Positions 1 through 11,797 of a stretch of 64,000 nucleotides of DNA are shown here, piece by piece (position 1 is the stretch's first letter; every line of letters begins with the position of its first letter). Origin of the DNA: Misgurnus anguillicaudatus (taxonomy: Eukaryota; Chordata; Actinopteri; Cypriniformes; Cobitidae); the NCBI RefSeq assembly GCF_027580225.2, contig NC_073348.2, forward strand, positions 26,616,501 to 26,680,500, written 5' to 3'. The notes under the pieces were generated by a model that was not told the origin of the DNA, did not search any database, and saw only the letters and a program-made list of their open reading frames with translations. The position numbers were made by a program, and so were the translations under genes.

Positions 1-131
1 TTCCAGAATGTTTGAAACTTTTCCTTAATTAACACACTAACAAGCTGATGAACTGAATCAGGTGTTTTATATATGGAGACATCTAAAATGTTCTGGGAGG
101 GGGGGCCGAGGACTGGAGTTGAGAACCACTG
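1..131. mobile_element. Truncated hAT-type MITE (unit 1 copy)
   Basis: This is the right-hand part of the 223-bp element seen complete at 6628-6850. It ends in the inverted-repeat terminus GAGAACCACTG, followed by GTTTAGAT at 132-139. The left end lies outside the window. Confidence 0.85.
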
Positions 132-246
132 GTTTAGATAATTGTTGCATTGATTAATTTGAATACCCTTTGAAATTTCTGAAACCGAAAAGAGATTTCA
201 TAAATTGTGCATAGAGACGCCTATTATAGATATACATGTAGATATA

Positions 247-484
247 GGGGCGGTTTCCCCGACAGTGATTAGACTAGTCCTAGACTAAAATAAACGTAAG
301 AGCTGTCTAAACTGAAAACAACCTGCCCTGACATTTCTTAAAATACATTCACGTCCTTTGTTTTGTCTCAAAATGCACACAACTAATGATTTTAGTAAGG
401 CATGTTTGTTAAACTAGTTATATTTCCTAATTAAACTAAGACCTAGTCCTGGCTTAAGCTAATCCCTGTCCTGGAAACCACCCC
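247..484. mobile_element. 238-bp MITE with GGGGCGGTTTCC-like termini
   Basis: It starts GGGGCGGTTTCC and ends GGAAACCACCCC, which are imperfect inverted repeats, and is flanked on both sides by ATA, a possible 3-bp target duplication. The same element sits at the homologous place in units 2 and 3. The superfamily is not established from sequence alone. Confidence 0.7.
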
Positions 485-1062
485 ATAGAAGATAACAATA
501 AAAGATTCTGCTACATCGTGTGGGATGAGGTCATTTAAACTATTTGCTGATGGCCAGACGACTGGGTCAGAGATTCTCCAAAACTGCAGCTCTTGTGGGG
601 TGTTCCTGGTCTGCAGTACCTATCAAAAGTGATCCAAGGAAGTAAAAGTGGTGATCCAGCGATAGGGTCATGGGCAGAGCCGATTCTGGCCTTCTGGGGG
701 CCCTAAGCAACTTTGTGAGGGGGCCCTGTCATCCCGTTCATAAAAAAACATTGACAGTCTCTGCGTAAATGTAGCTATAAACAAAATGTTAACTAAAACA
801 CGTATTATCTTATAGCTGTACATTTTTGCCACATGTAGCCTACATTACTGGAACACTCATCAGAATACTTCCTAATTGTAACATTGACACATGTTTTCTA
901 AAAAGTTCTTAATCTGTTACATTAGTACTTAGAAAACAAGGTCTACTGCCAAATATACTATTTTTAAGAGATGTAGAACATTGTGGAAACAAATTAAAAA
1001 TTATGAATAAAATAAAAACAAAATAGCTGTCAGATAACTACAACTCAACAGATTTTGTTTAA

Positions 1063-1334
1063 AGCAACACTATGTCGTTTCCATGTAAAATGACGTACAG
1101 CTCCCCCATGTGGTTGAAAAGCGCAACAGTGCCTGGTATCAGACACTCTACTGCAGGAAGGGGGAGGGGCGGGGCTGTGTTTTTCTACCCTCCACCGCCA
1201 CTTTCAGAGTGTGCTTGTAGCAGCTAGGAGGCTGCTCAGGTTGCAGCAACAGTACAATTTGTCCAGTTAAAAGTTGTTCTATCACTGAAATAATTTTAGA
1301 TACATTATTTTAGGTAAAACGCTACAGTGTTGCT
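1063..1334. mobile_element. TTAA-flanked MITE (piggyBac-like), unit 1
   Basis: The termini are inverted repeats (left AGCAACACTATGT, right ACAGTGTTGCT) with TTAA on both sides, the target duplication typical of piggyBac-type transposition. Copies occur in units 2 and 3 and, in the opposite orientation, at 55624-55899. Confidence 0.75.
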
Positions 1335-1885
1335 TTAAAAACTAAGGAATGAATAGACTTCACAGATAAACATACAAAAATACATAAATAATGATCTAAA
1401 TATGCAAACATTAGACCTAATGTGCATTGTTTTAAAATGCTAACAGGAGTCACACAACATCTTGCATGAATAAATGTGTTTATTTTTTTAACAGATTTTG
1501 ATAATTAATGTGTACAAGCATTTCTAACAAACCAGACTGGACTAATACTTATACTTTAACCCATATCAGAATAAAGACGCATGTAGGCGCGTCAACCAGG
1601 GGCGTGTCTAGAAGGGGGGCATGGGGTCGCACCCCCCCCCCCACGGAATATGATTGGCCCCCCCTGGTGCCCCCCCTCAAATCTCATTGGGTCAGCTAGA
1701 TTTACTGTCAACCTGAAAATGCCCACAGCACCATTGGACCAGAGAGCTGTCAATCACTGTTTGATTTGAGACTCGCGCGAACGCGAAGACAAAGCGAGCA
1801 CAGTAGTTACGCGTTTTTAAAACAGGAGGAACTCGACAACTGTAAGTATGTGCAGAGATGTGATGCACAGATCCTAGTAAACCAG

Positions 1886-2704
1886 TTTATTTACAAAGTA
1901 GAGGAGCAACAGCAAACAAGTAAGCTTTCACACACACAGGGGTAGAGCAGATAATACTAACAATAAATGGATGAATATACAGTCTCTTATCTTTGCAGGT
2001 ATTGACAGCAATGGTAATGGACAGGACTACACACCCCAGTTGCAGCTGACAGGAGATCAAATGGCAAAGTATGGAGGTAACCATTCATAGGAGTAACCAA
2101 GATGGAGCACGAACATGATAGAAAAGTACTAGATAGGACTTTCAGGGAGACACAGAGGATAACAGAGATCATGATCACTAAAGATAAGTGTACTCCAACA
2201 AGCACAGAGTCCATAACTCAAAGCGAGATACTGTAAGACAGTGAGTGCATCTGAAGTGTGTCCATGCATACTGTGAAGATGAGATGAGCTGATGAGGGGC
2301 AGGTGCCAGTTTTTCAAACTTAGGTGAACGTGGTGTTAGAGCAAAGGTGGAGCCTGGTGAATCAATAACATGTGTTTTTTTGTAAATTACTGCTTTACTA
2401 TAGTTCGGATGCACATTCGCCCACCGTCCTCAAAGGGAGCTCTGAACTTGAGGCTGGGGCTCATACCCCAAGTTCAACCCCCCCCCCCCCCCCCCCATGC
2501 AAAAGAACTGCACAGAGGAAGAAAGAGAGCGGTGAAGCAGGAGATGGGGAGGAGGAGGGATGCTGGAAAAATTGCAGCTGGACGCAGAGGCCTGGAGGCT
2601 GCCTTATATACGCTCATAATGATGATTGACAGGCCTGAATGTTTAGGCTCCTCCTGAACCTACGTTTAGAACTACATTTAAAAACAAATGTCTAAAGAAA
2701 GTTG
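1886..2704 (-). other. Lectin gene 1 3' UTR and poly(A) signal
   Basis: Downstream of the lectin stop codon a block of about 820 bp is conserved in all six units and ends at AATAAA (1886-1891, minus strand). Homology between diverged units fades about 50 bp past the signal, as expected for a 3' UTR. It contains a homopolymer C/G tract near 2470-2497 whose length differs among units, and a TATATAAG-like string near 2608. Short open frames inside it are not preserved between units 1-3 and 4-6. Confidence 0.6.
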
Positions 2705-3928
2705 CTACTGTGCTCTCTCACAAATCCATTTAAAATGATCAGTACAGGGGTAATCAGCCCACCCTGATGAATAAGTCAAAACACAGTTCTCTCTTCTACC
2801 ACCATTGGGTTCTCCAAACCTCCAGAATCTGAAACTATAGATCATAATTAGATCTTCAGTGTTGTTTTCTGTGTGATATGATACTGACTGTGAAAATCAT
2901 TTATTGGATAATAATCTGATAAATTTAGTGATTTCTCACCTATAGCTTAGTGTGCTGCCATCAACCCATTTCCATCTGCCCTCCCAATCGGTGTTAGTCA
3001 GACCAATCTAGAGTCTGTCATTAGCATAATTATTCTTAATAAAATCCTAATAAGATGAAAAAACAACAAAATTCATGTCATCAAGTGTTCATTTTACTCC
3101 CCCATATAAAGTACATGCTGTACATGGTTACATTTACATCTATATAGCAGTTATATAGGAAATATTATTTTTATATAACACTTATTATTAATATTACCAT
3201 AACCATATCCATGAACCTTTAAAGAAGCGTATATGATTTAATTTACTTTTGAAGGCCAAACTTTACTCACTTGTTCCTCTTTGTTGTTAATGATGATCAG
3301 ATCTGCTCCTCTCTCTATACAGTATCTTCTGCTCTCACTCCAGCTCTTCTCCTCAGATGAAATGAAGTAGAAACTGGATTGATAGTAAATCCATCTAGCT
3401 GTAGAAACAACCAGTTTGGCTGTTAATTTTATTCTGGCCACACTTTACTACACAACTTACAATAGTATTAACAACATGCATGTTGTATTTACTGCAAACA
3501 TTTTAATATTGAATATTTGAGATGTTTTGTAGTTTAAGATTACCATTAAGTTGTGTCCACAGTTTATTTTTCTCCTGATTCAAGTGCTCATTTAGTTTAG
3601 TAATATTATTATACTTGGCTATTAATTCATCTCTCTCTTCTGTGAGGTTGTGATTCTTATTTAGTAGCTGGTCTCTCTCTTCTGTGATGTTGGTATATTT
3701 GGTTAGTAGCTGGTCTCTCTCTTCCGTGAGGTTTTTGTTCTTGATTTGACACTGTTGATTGCTTGTATAGATCAGGACACACAGCACTATGACTGCAGTC
3801 AGTAGAAGAACACACAGCAGCACCAAACACACTGTAACTGATGAAAAAAAAATTAATAAATGAAAAAAAAAAACATCTTCCCCGTGTATTACAGCACAGA
3901 TAGACAAAAGATTAATTATGATTTAACT

Positions 3929-3968
<40 letters not shown>

Positions 3969-4150
3969 AACACAGAAATTACTGTTTCTTACCTGTACGC
4001 TGAAGTTTTTTGTGTGTTTGTTTCTGTGTTGAAGTCGTGATCTCTCAAAGAATCTGCACAATCATAGATGTCCACCATCATCTCTGTTCTCTCTCTGTTT
4101 ATTCCATCAGACTCAGTGCTGATCACATTATCATAAATAATCTCTCCCAT
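2705..4150 (-). pseudogene. C-type lectin receptor gene 1, disabled copy
   Basis: The five exons have the same GT-AG junctions as genes 2 and 3: 3993-4150 (tail), 3544-3837 (transmembrane plus neck), 3271-3398, 2940-3046 and 2705-2828 (CTLD). Two lesions are visible. Exon 1 is 158 nt instead of 163: apart from an in-frame codon difference near GTGAT(C/A), it lacks 2 bases in the ACACACAC run near the donor, so exon 2 is entered out of frame. Codon 13 of exon 4, the Trp of the WIGL motif, is TAG (3008-3010). Everything else, including the EPN motif and four CTLD cysteines, is preserved, so decay is recent. The distal exon 5950-6106 could avoid the frameshift but not the nonsense codon. Confidence 0.85.
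3933..3965. repeat. (GT)n microsatellite in intron 1 of gene 1
   Basis: About 33 bp of alternating GT lies just inside the first intron. The homologous tract is only a few repeats in unit 2 and about 78 bp in unit 3. Confidence 0.95.
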
Positions 4151-4345
4151 CTTACAGTAACTTTTAGTTTCTATTAAACAGTGCTAATGCTGAATGTACT
4201 TCTTTGCAGCTTAGGTGTTTTTTTTTCATAATGATGCTGGTTTTAACATACGGTAGAATGGTAAAGGAAGTGAGGTATATGTGTGAAGTCCAAGATCATG
4301 TGACATTGTGTTTAAAGTTTGCAGCTCTTTATTAAGTGTGAGTCA
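4151..4345 (-). promoter_or_regulatory. Proximal lectin promoter block, unit 1
   Basis: This block lies immediately upstream of the ATG and is shared by units 1, 2, 3 and 5. It carries an Ets/PU.1-like GGAAGTG (4266-4272) and a consensus AP-1 site TGAGTCA (4339-4345), both read on the plus strand. Such sites are common in myeloid promoters; a role here is inference from conservation. I see no convincing TATA box close to the start codon. Confidence 0.5.
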
Positions 4346-5517
4346 TAAAGAACCTACAAACAGTTCATCTCTTAAAATCTCTTGTAAAGATGCATGGACC
4401 GCATTACTGACTGAAATATGTATTAAAATCCTACAATATGTGGCTTTGGATTATGATCTTGGATATACAGTATAGATTATTCATTTTTGAATTTACATAG
4501 CATCAACAGACACATTTTCAAAACTTTTGAAGGATATATAAAGCGAACAATTAAATACCAAGTTACTTTTATCCTGAATACAGTTTTTGACTTTGGATTC
4601 TATGATCTTTTAAACTTTAACTCAGTGCACTGTTACATTTTTATGTAACCAGGTCCCTTCAGTTTTTCAACTATAATTATTAACCTATTAAAAATTTGCA
4701 CCATAACTCTTTCTTTACATTCTAAACATCTTGTGTAAACAAAAAAAAAACTAATGTTTATCAGCACTGAAAGCTATAGATGTTTTCATCAGACATTCAC
4801 ATTGCAATTGTTACGCGATTGACCCAAAGTTAACTTACGATCAATGTTTGGTTATTGGTCTGGCTAGAGGGCAAACTGACCTTTAACTTGTCGAAAAAAA
4901 AAGTTATGTCAGTCAATTTTAAATGTAACGTACATTTTAGCGGTTACCTGGATGTCGACTTCAGATAACAAATTAAAACAAATGGAGCAGCTGGACAAAT
5001 TGGTTGTGAGACCAGTGTGTTTTTTCTTTGTATGACATCTGCACGTGTGTGTGTGTGCACTCTTTCAGGAAGCAAAGTAACCTGCGCATGCTTTTAACCA
5101 CTGACATCAATCATTCATTTCCACAATGCACGAATACTTTGACAACTGTATTATTATTGTGATTATCAATGATACAGCATTTGTCTTTCCCTGAATTCAT
5201 GTTTGATTAGTTCTGCAATAAAAAAGAACTCAAGAAAAAAAGTACAATGACAACTGATGAATTCCATTTTTTAAAAAAAACATTTGCACACCTGTAGATC
5301 TCTCTGCTGTGCATGACAACATCAGCATACTAAACAACAAAATATATAAGTTGCAATGGGTTTACGTCCTGTTGTACGACGGTAATGACATGAGATTACG
5401 GAAGTGAACCTGGGATGATAGAATCTAATGAGTGTGAAACCAGACCAACATTGTGGGAACATACACACTTGGGCTCAGACTACAGCAAACAAGCCCAGTG
5501 TGAAACACCCTAATGGT

Positions 5518-5820
5518 TTCTCTCTTCAGGTTTTTGCTCTTGATGTGACACATGTTTGTATCATTTAAGACACATAGCACTACACTACAAACAAAATGAT
5601 GCTAAACACCTATGTAGAACCATGTTGTGCTTTATTGTCATGCTTTTGCACCACTTATGGTTCTGCAGGTGCTATAGATGCTCTGTAGTGCGAAAAACGG
5701 TTCCCCTATGAATATAATAATAAGCTTTTAGTACTACAGTATTTAGCAGCACCACTTTTTAGAGTGCAGTTAGTAGACGAAAACACAGCAGCACCAAACA
5801 CACTGATCTGTAACTTCTCA
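5518..5820 (-). pseudogene. Relic of a lectin transmembrane/neck exon, unit 1
   Basis: Antisense sequence at 5518-5583 and 5760-5820 matches the start of the lectin exon 2 (the neck start and the poly-leucine transmembrane stretch). It is degraded and split by about 175 bp of unrelated sequence ending in a CACTTTTTAGAGTG-like motif. It lies just downstream of the distal first exon, so a second lectin gene once stood here and lost its remaining exons. Confidence 0.7.
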
Positions 5821-5949
5821 TCCTTACACACTCACTTCCTGAAAATGATATGTGCATATTTGTCTTTTTTAATTACAACACAGATAGAAACATGCACAAA
5901 TTGTACCAGTTTAATCTGTACTCATGCTTTTAGAAATGAATGTCATTAC

Positions 5950-6106
5950 CTGTACACTGCAGTGGTTGGTGTTGGTCTTGATCTCTCAGATCATGACAGA
6001 TCTCCAGCATCAACTTCATTCTGTCCGTCTTCATTCTCTGAAACTCACTCCTGCAAACACCTTCATAAATAACCTCAGTCAACTCTAGTACTTTATAATC
6101 CAACAT
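5950..6106 (-). CDS. Distal (alternative) lectin first exon, unit 1
   Basis: It is an open exon of 157 nt starting at ATG and ending at a good donor (ACAG|GTAATG) in phase 1, the same phase needed by lectin exon 2. The tail it encodes begins MLDYKVLELTEVIYEGV, and V-I-Y-E-G-V fits the ITIM consensus. The homologous exon is the only first exon of gene 4 (24600-24780). Whether it splices to exon 2 of this unit, about 2.1 kb away and past the relic exon, is unknown. Confidence 0.6.
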
Positions 6107-6163
6107 TTTAACTCTGCTAAAGCTGAATGTTGTTTTTGTATTGATCTGTAGAGGTAGTTCTAG

Positions 6164-6496
6164 GCTGTTTCTCAACTTGCGCTGTCGTGGAGATTGGTCT
6201 TTCTAGCCGACCTTGGAAGAATGAACTCAAAAGGTCACGAGAACACAGAACACACTTGTGAGAATTGAGATGTGTGCGATCTTCCTGTTGGTCACCTGAC
6301 CTCCCCAGATTACAGCGCGCAAGTCTGCACTCGATGCATAGATATCAAGAACACATCCGGGTATTTTCATGCATCATCTGTACTTGTGTTCTTCAGAATT
6401 GGAATTGATCTTCAACAGTTAATGATGATGTAGAGTGAGAACACAAGGACGCAAGATCGCTGAAGATAAATATATGCTCCATATTGAGAAACAGCC
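6164..6496. mobile_element. MITE with GGCTGTTTCTCAA termini upstream of the distal exon, unit 1
   Basis: The termini are GGCTGTTTCTCAA and its inverted complement TTGAGAAACAGCC, flanked by CTA on both sides (6161-6163, 6497-6499). A 3-bp target of this kind fits the PIF/Harbinger group. Unit 4 has an uninterrupted site at the same place (near 24837). Confidence 0.7.
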
Positions 6497-6627
6497 CTAG
6501 TAAAACTAAGAAGCAAAACGGAAGCCCCAGTGTTGAGCTGTGAACACTTATATTTACCTCTTAAGTGTGAGAAATATTTACATAAGTTTAAAAGAACAAG
6601 TTTTACATGTACACAAATGGTTTAGAT

Positions 6628-6850
6628 CAGTGGTTCTCAACTCCAGTCCTTGGGTCCCCCTCCCAGAATGTTTTAGATATCTCCTGATATGAAACACCTG
6701 ATTCCACTCATCAGACTCCTTCCAGAATGTTTGAAACTTTTCCTTAATTAACACACTAACAAGCTGATGAACTGAATCAGGTGTTTTATATATGGAGACA
6801 TCTAAAATGTTCTGGGAGGGGGGGCCGAGGACTGGAGTTGAGAACCACTG
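6628..6850. mobile_element. Complete 223-bp hAT-type MITE (unit 1/2 boundary)
   Basis: It starts CAGTGGTTCTCAACTCCAG and ends in the inverted complement, flanked by perfect 8-bp target duplications GTTTAGAT (6620-6627, 6851-6858). Eight-base duplications with CAG termini define the hAT superfamily. There is no coding capacity. Confidence 0.9.
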
Positions 6851-6965
6851 GTTTAGATAATTGTTGCATTGATTAATTTGAATACCCTTTGACATTTCTG
6901 AAACCGAAAAGAGATTTCATAAATTGTGCATAGAGACGCCTATTATAGATATACATGTAGATATA

Positions 6966-7203
6966 GGGGCGGTTTCCCCGACAGTGATTAGACTAGTCCT
7001 AGACTAAAATAAACGTAAGAGCTGTCTAAACTGAAAACAACTTGCCCTGACATTTCTTAAAATACATTCACGTCCTTTGTTTTGTCTCAAAATGCACACA
7101 ACTAATGATTTTAGTAAGGCATGTTTGTTAAACTAGTTATATTTCCTAATTAAACTAAGACCTAGTCCTGGCTTAAGCTAATCCCTGTCCTGGAAACCAC
7201 CCC
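6966..7203. mobile_element. 238-bp MITE with GGGGCGGTTTCC-like termini (unit 2)
   Basis: Homologue of 247-484, at the same relative position and flanked by ATA. Confidence 0.7.
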
Positions 7204-7790
7204 ATAGAAGATAACAATAAAAGATTCTGCTACATCGTGTGGGATGAGGTGATTTAAACTATTTGCTGATGGCCAGACGACTGGGTCAGAGCATCTCAAA
7301 AACTGCAGCTCTTGTGGGGTGTTCCTGGTCTGCAGTACCTATCAAAAGTGATCCAAGGAAGTAAAAGTGGTGATCCAGCGACAGAGTAATGGGCAGAGCC
7401 GATTCTGGCCTTCTGGGGGCCCTAAGCAACTTTGTGAGGGGGCCCTGTCATCGCGTTCATAAAAAAAACATTGACAGTCTCTGCGTAAATTTAGCTATAA
7501 ACAAAATGTTAACTAAAACACGTATTATCTTATAGCTGTACATTTTTGCCACATGTAGCCTACATTACTGTAACACTCATCAGAATACTTCCTAATTGTA
7601 ACATTGACACATGTTTTCTAAAAAGTTCTTAATCTGTTACATTAGTACTTAGAAAAGAAGGTCTACTGCCAAATATATTATTTTTAAAAGATGTAGAACA
7701 TCAGGGAAACAAATTTAAAATTATGCATAAAATAAAACCAAAATAGCTGTCAGATAAACTATAACAAACAACTCAACAGATTTAGTTTAA

Positions 7791-8067
7791 AGCAACACTA
7801 TGTAGTTTCCATGTAAAAATGGCTTACAGCTCCCCCATGTGGTTGAAAAGCGCAACAGTGCCTGGTATCAGACACTCTTCTGAAGGCAGGGAGAGGGGCG
7901 GGGCTGTGTATCCTACCCTCCACCGCCACTTTCAGAGTGTGCTTGTAGCAGCTAGGAGGCTGCTCAGGTTGCAGCAACAGTACAGTTTGTCCAGTTAAAA
8001 GTTGTTCTATCACTGAAATAATTTTAGAGACATTATTTAAAGGTAAAAAAAACTACATAGTGTTGCT
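7791..8067. mobile_element. TTAA-flanked MITE (piggyBac-like), unit 2
   Basis: Homologue of 1063-1334, with TTAA on both sides. The 71-codon open frame running through it on the minus strand also appears in unit 3 and at 55.7 kb, so it travels with the repeat and is not a gene. Confidence 0.75.
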
Positions 8068-8589
8068 TTAAAAACTAAGGAACGAATAGACTTCACAGAT
8101 AAACATACAAAAATACATAAATAATTATCTAAATATGCAAACATTAGACCTAATGTGCATTGTTTTAAAATGCTAACAGGAGTCACACAACATCTTGCAT
8201 AAATAAATGTGTTTATTTTTTTACACGTATGAAAGATTTTGATTATTAATGTGTACAAGCATTTCTAACAAAACAGACTGGACTAATACTTATACTTTAA
8301 CCCATTTCAGAATAAAGACGCATGTAGGCGCGTCAACCAGGGGCGTGTCTAGAGGGGCGGGCATGGGGTGGCACCCCCCCTCCAATCTCATTGGGTCAGC
8401 TAGATTTACTGTCAACCTGAAAATGCCCACAGCACCATTGGACCAGAGAGCTGTCAATCACTGTTTGATTTGAGACTCGCGCGAACGTGAAGACGAAGCG
8501 AGCACAGTAGTTACGCGTTTTTAAAACAGGAGGAACTCGACAACTGTAAGTATGTGCAGAGATGTGATGCACAGATGCTAGTAAACCAG

Positions 8590-9412
8590 TTTATTTACAA
8601 AGTAGAGGAGCAACAGCAAACAAGTAAGCTTTCACACACACAGTGGTAGAGCAGATAATACTAACAATAAATGGATGAATATACAGTCTCTTATCTTTGC
8701 AGGTATTGACAGCAATGGTAATGGACAGGACTACACACCCCAGTTGCAGCTGACAGGAGATCAAATGGCAATGTATGGAGGTAACCATTCATAGGAGTAA
8801 CCAAGATGGAGCACGAACATGATAGAAAAGTACTAGATAGGACTTTCAGGGAGACACAGAGGATAACAGAGATCATGATCACTAAAGATAAGTGTAATCC
8901 AACAAGCACAGAGTCCATAACTCAAAGTGAGATACTGTAAGACAGTGAGTGCATCTGAATTGTGTCCATGCATACTGTGAAGATGAGATGAGCTGATGAG
9001 GGGCAGGTGCCAGTTTTTCAAACTTAGGTGAACGTGGTGTTAAAGCAAAGGTGGAGCCTGGTGAATCAATAACATGTGTTTTTTTTTTAATTACTGCTTT
9101 ACTTTAGTTCGGATGCACATTCGCCCACCGTCCTCAAAGGGAGCTCTGAACTTGAGGCTGGGGCTCATACCCCAAGTTCAAACCCCCCCCCCCCCCCCCC
9201 CCCCATGCAAAAGAACTGCACAGAGGAAGAAAGAGAGCAATGAAGCAGGAGATGGAGAGGAGGAGAGATGCTGGAAGAATTGCAGCTGGATGCAGAGGCC
9301 TGGAGGCTGTCTTATATACGCTCATAATGATGATTGACAGGCCTGAATGTTTAGACTCCACCTGAACCTACACTTAGAAGTTCATTTAAAAACAAATGTC
9401 TAAAGAAAGTTT
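8590..9412 (-). other. Lectin gene 2 3' UTR and poly(A) signal
   Basis: Homologue of 1886-2704, with AATAAA at 8590-8595 on the minus strand and a C/G homopolymer tract at about 9182-9204. Confidence 0.6.
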
Positions 9413-10835
9413 CTACTGTGCTCTCTCACAAATCCATTTAAAATGATCAGTACAGGGGTAATCAGCCCACCCTGATGAATAAGTCAAAACACAGTTCTCT
9501 CTTCTACCACCATTGGGTTCACCTAACCTCCAGAATCTGAAACTATAGATCATAATTAGATCTTCAGTGTTGTTTTCTGTGTGATATGATACTGACTGTG
9601 AAAATCATTTATTGGATAATAATCTGATAAATTTAGTGATTTCTCACCTATAGCTTAGTGTGCTGCCATCAACCCATTTCCATCTGCCCTCCCAATCGGT
9701 GTTAGTCAGACCAATCCAGAGTCCGTCATTAGCATAATTATTCTTAATAAAATCCTAATAAGATGAAAAAACAACAAAATTCATGTCATCAAGTGTTCAT
9801 TTTACTCCCCCATATAAAGTACATGCTGTACATGGTTACATTTACATCTATATAGCAGTTATATAGGAAATATTATTTTTATATAACACTTATTATTAAT
9901 ACTACCATAACCATATCCATGAACCTTTAAAGAAGCGTATATGATTTAATTTACTTTTGAAGGCCAAACTTTACTCACTTGTTCCTCTTTGTTGTTAATG
10001 ATGATCAGATCTGCTCTTCTCTCTCTACAGTATTTTCTGCTCTCAGTCCAGCTCTTCTTCTCAGATGAAATGAAGTACAAACTGGATTGATAGTAAATCC
10101 ATCTAGCTGTAGAAACAACCAGTTTGGCTGTTAATTTTATTCTGGCCACACTTTACTACACAACTTACAATAGTATTAACAACATGCATGTTGTCTTTAC
10201 TGCAAACATTTTAATATTGAATATTTGAGATGTTTTGTAGTTGAAGATTACCATTAAGTTGTGTCCACAATTTATTTTTCTCCTGATTCAAGTGCTCATT
10301 TAGTTTATTAATATTATTATACTTGGCTGTTAATTCATCTTTCTCTTCTGTGAGGTTATGATTCTTATTTAGTAGCTGGTCTCTCTCTTCTATGATGTTG
10401 GTATATTTGGTTAGTAGCTGGTCTCCCTCTTCCGTGAGGTTTTTGTTCTTGATTTGACACTGTTGATTGCTTGTATAGATCAGGACACACAGCACTATGA
10501 CTGCAGTCAGTAGAAGAACACACAGCAGCACCAAACACACTGTAACTGATGAAATTAATAAATGAAAAAAACATCTTCCCCGTGTATTACAGCACAGATA
10601 GACAAAAGATTAATTATGATTTAACTGTTTTTTGCGTGTGTGTGTTTTAACACAGAAATTACTGTTTCTTACCTGTACGCTGAAGTTTTTGGTGTGTGTT
10701 TGTTTCTGTGTTGAAGTCGTGATCTCTCAAAGAATCTGCACAATCATAGATGTCCACCATCATCTCTATTCTCTCTCTGTTCATTCCCTCAGACTCAGTG
10801 TTGATAATCACATTATCATAAATAATCTCTCCCAT
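9413..10835 (-). CDS. C-type lectin receptor gene 2 (CD209/ASGPR-like, type II membrane protein)
   Basis: Exons: 10673-10835, 10252-10545, 9979-10106, 9648-9754, 9413-9536, all with GT-AG junctions and matching phases, giving 271 residues. There is no signal peptide. The tail (residues 1-54) begins MGEIIYDNV; I4-x-Y6-x-x-V9 fits an ITIM and Y-D-N also fits a Grb2-type YxN site. The transmembrane segment is about 55-78. The neck (79-150) has three 14-residue EERDQLL-type repeats with N-glycosylation sequons. The CTLD (153-271) has WIGL, GEPN, and the four core cysteines (in RKYC, ENC, YPC, WIC), but lacks the extra N-terminal cysteine pair of long-form CTLDs. EPN is the mannose-type motif of group II lectins; the usual WND is WAD here, so calcium-dependent sugar binding is plausible but not assured. 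Confidence 0.85.
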
Positions 10836-11028
10836 CTTACAGTAACTTTTAGTTTCTATTAAACAGTGCTAATGCTGAATGTACTTCTTTGCAGCTTTGG
10901 TGTTTTTTGCATACTGATGCTGGTTTTAGCATACGGTAGAATGGTAAAGGAAGTGAGGTCTATGTGTGAAGTCCAAGATCATGTGACATTGTGTTTAAAG
11001 TTTGCAGCTCTTTATTAAGTGTGAGTCA
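10836..11028 (-). promoter_or_regulatory. Proximal lectin promoter block, unit 2
   Basis: Same block as 4151-4345, with Ets-like GGAAGTG at 10949-10955 and AP-1 TGAGTCA at 11022-11028 (plus-strand reading). Confidence 0.5.
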
Positions 11029-11797
11029 TAAAGAACCTACAAACAGTTCATCTCTTAAAATCTCTTGTAAAGATGCATGGACCGCATTACTGACTGAAAT
11101 ATGTATTACAATCCTACAATATGTGGCTTTGGATTATGATGGATATACAGTATAGACTATTCATTTTTGAATTTACATAGCATCAACAGACACATTTTCA
11201 AAACTTTTGAAGGATATATAAAGCGAACAATTAAATACCAAGTTACTTTTATCCTGAATACAGTTTTTGACTTTGGATGATCTTTTAAACTTTAACTCAG
11301 TGCACTGTTACATTTTTATGTAACCAGGTCCCTTCAGTTTTTCAACTACAATTATTAAGCTATTAAAAATTTGCACCATAACTCTTTCTTTACATTCTAA
11401 ACATCTTGTGTAAACAAAAAAAAACTAATGTTTATCAGCACTGACAGCTATAGATGTTTTCATCAGACACTCACATTGCAATTGTTACGCGATTGACCCA
11501 AAGTTAACTTACGATCAATGTTTGGTTATTGGTCTGGCTAGAGGGCAAACTGACCTTTAACTTGTCGAAAAAAAAAAGTTATGTCAGTCAATTTTAAATG
11601 TAACGTACATTTTAGCGGTTACCTGGGTGTCGACTTCAGATAACAAATTAAAACAAATGGAGCAGCTGGCCGAATTGGTTGTGAGACCAGTGTGTTTTTT
11701 TTCTGTATGACATCTGCATGTGGGTGTGTGCACTCTTTCAGGAAGCAAAGTAACCTGCGCATGCTTTTAGCCACTGACATCAATCATTCATTTCCAC

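Noticed and set aside
2595..2620. TATATAAG-like string as a core promoter
   Set aside because: It sits between the lectin stop codon and the conserved poly(A) signal with no credible downstream gene; kept only as an open question in the findings.
7798..8013. 71-codon open frame, repeated at 14767-14982 and 55677-55892
   Set aside because: It lies wholly inside the TTAA-flanked MITE, and its conservation follows the repeat copies rather than a gene.
10365..10574. Frame reading FGAAVCSSTDCSHSAVCPD in gene 2
   Set aside because: This is the +1 frame of lectin exon 2; the transmembrane frame is the one linked by correct splice phases.
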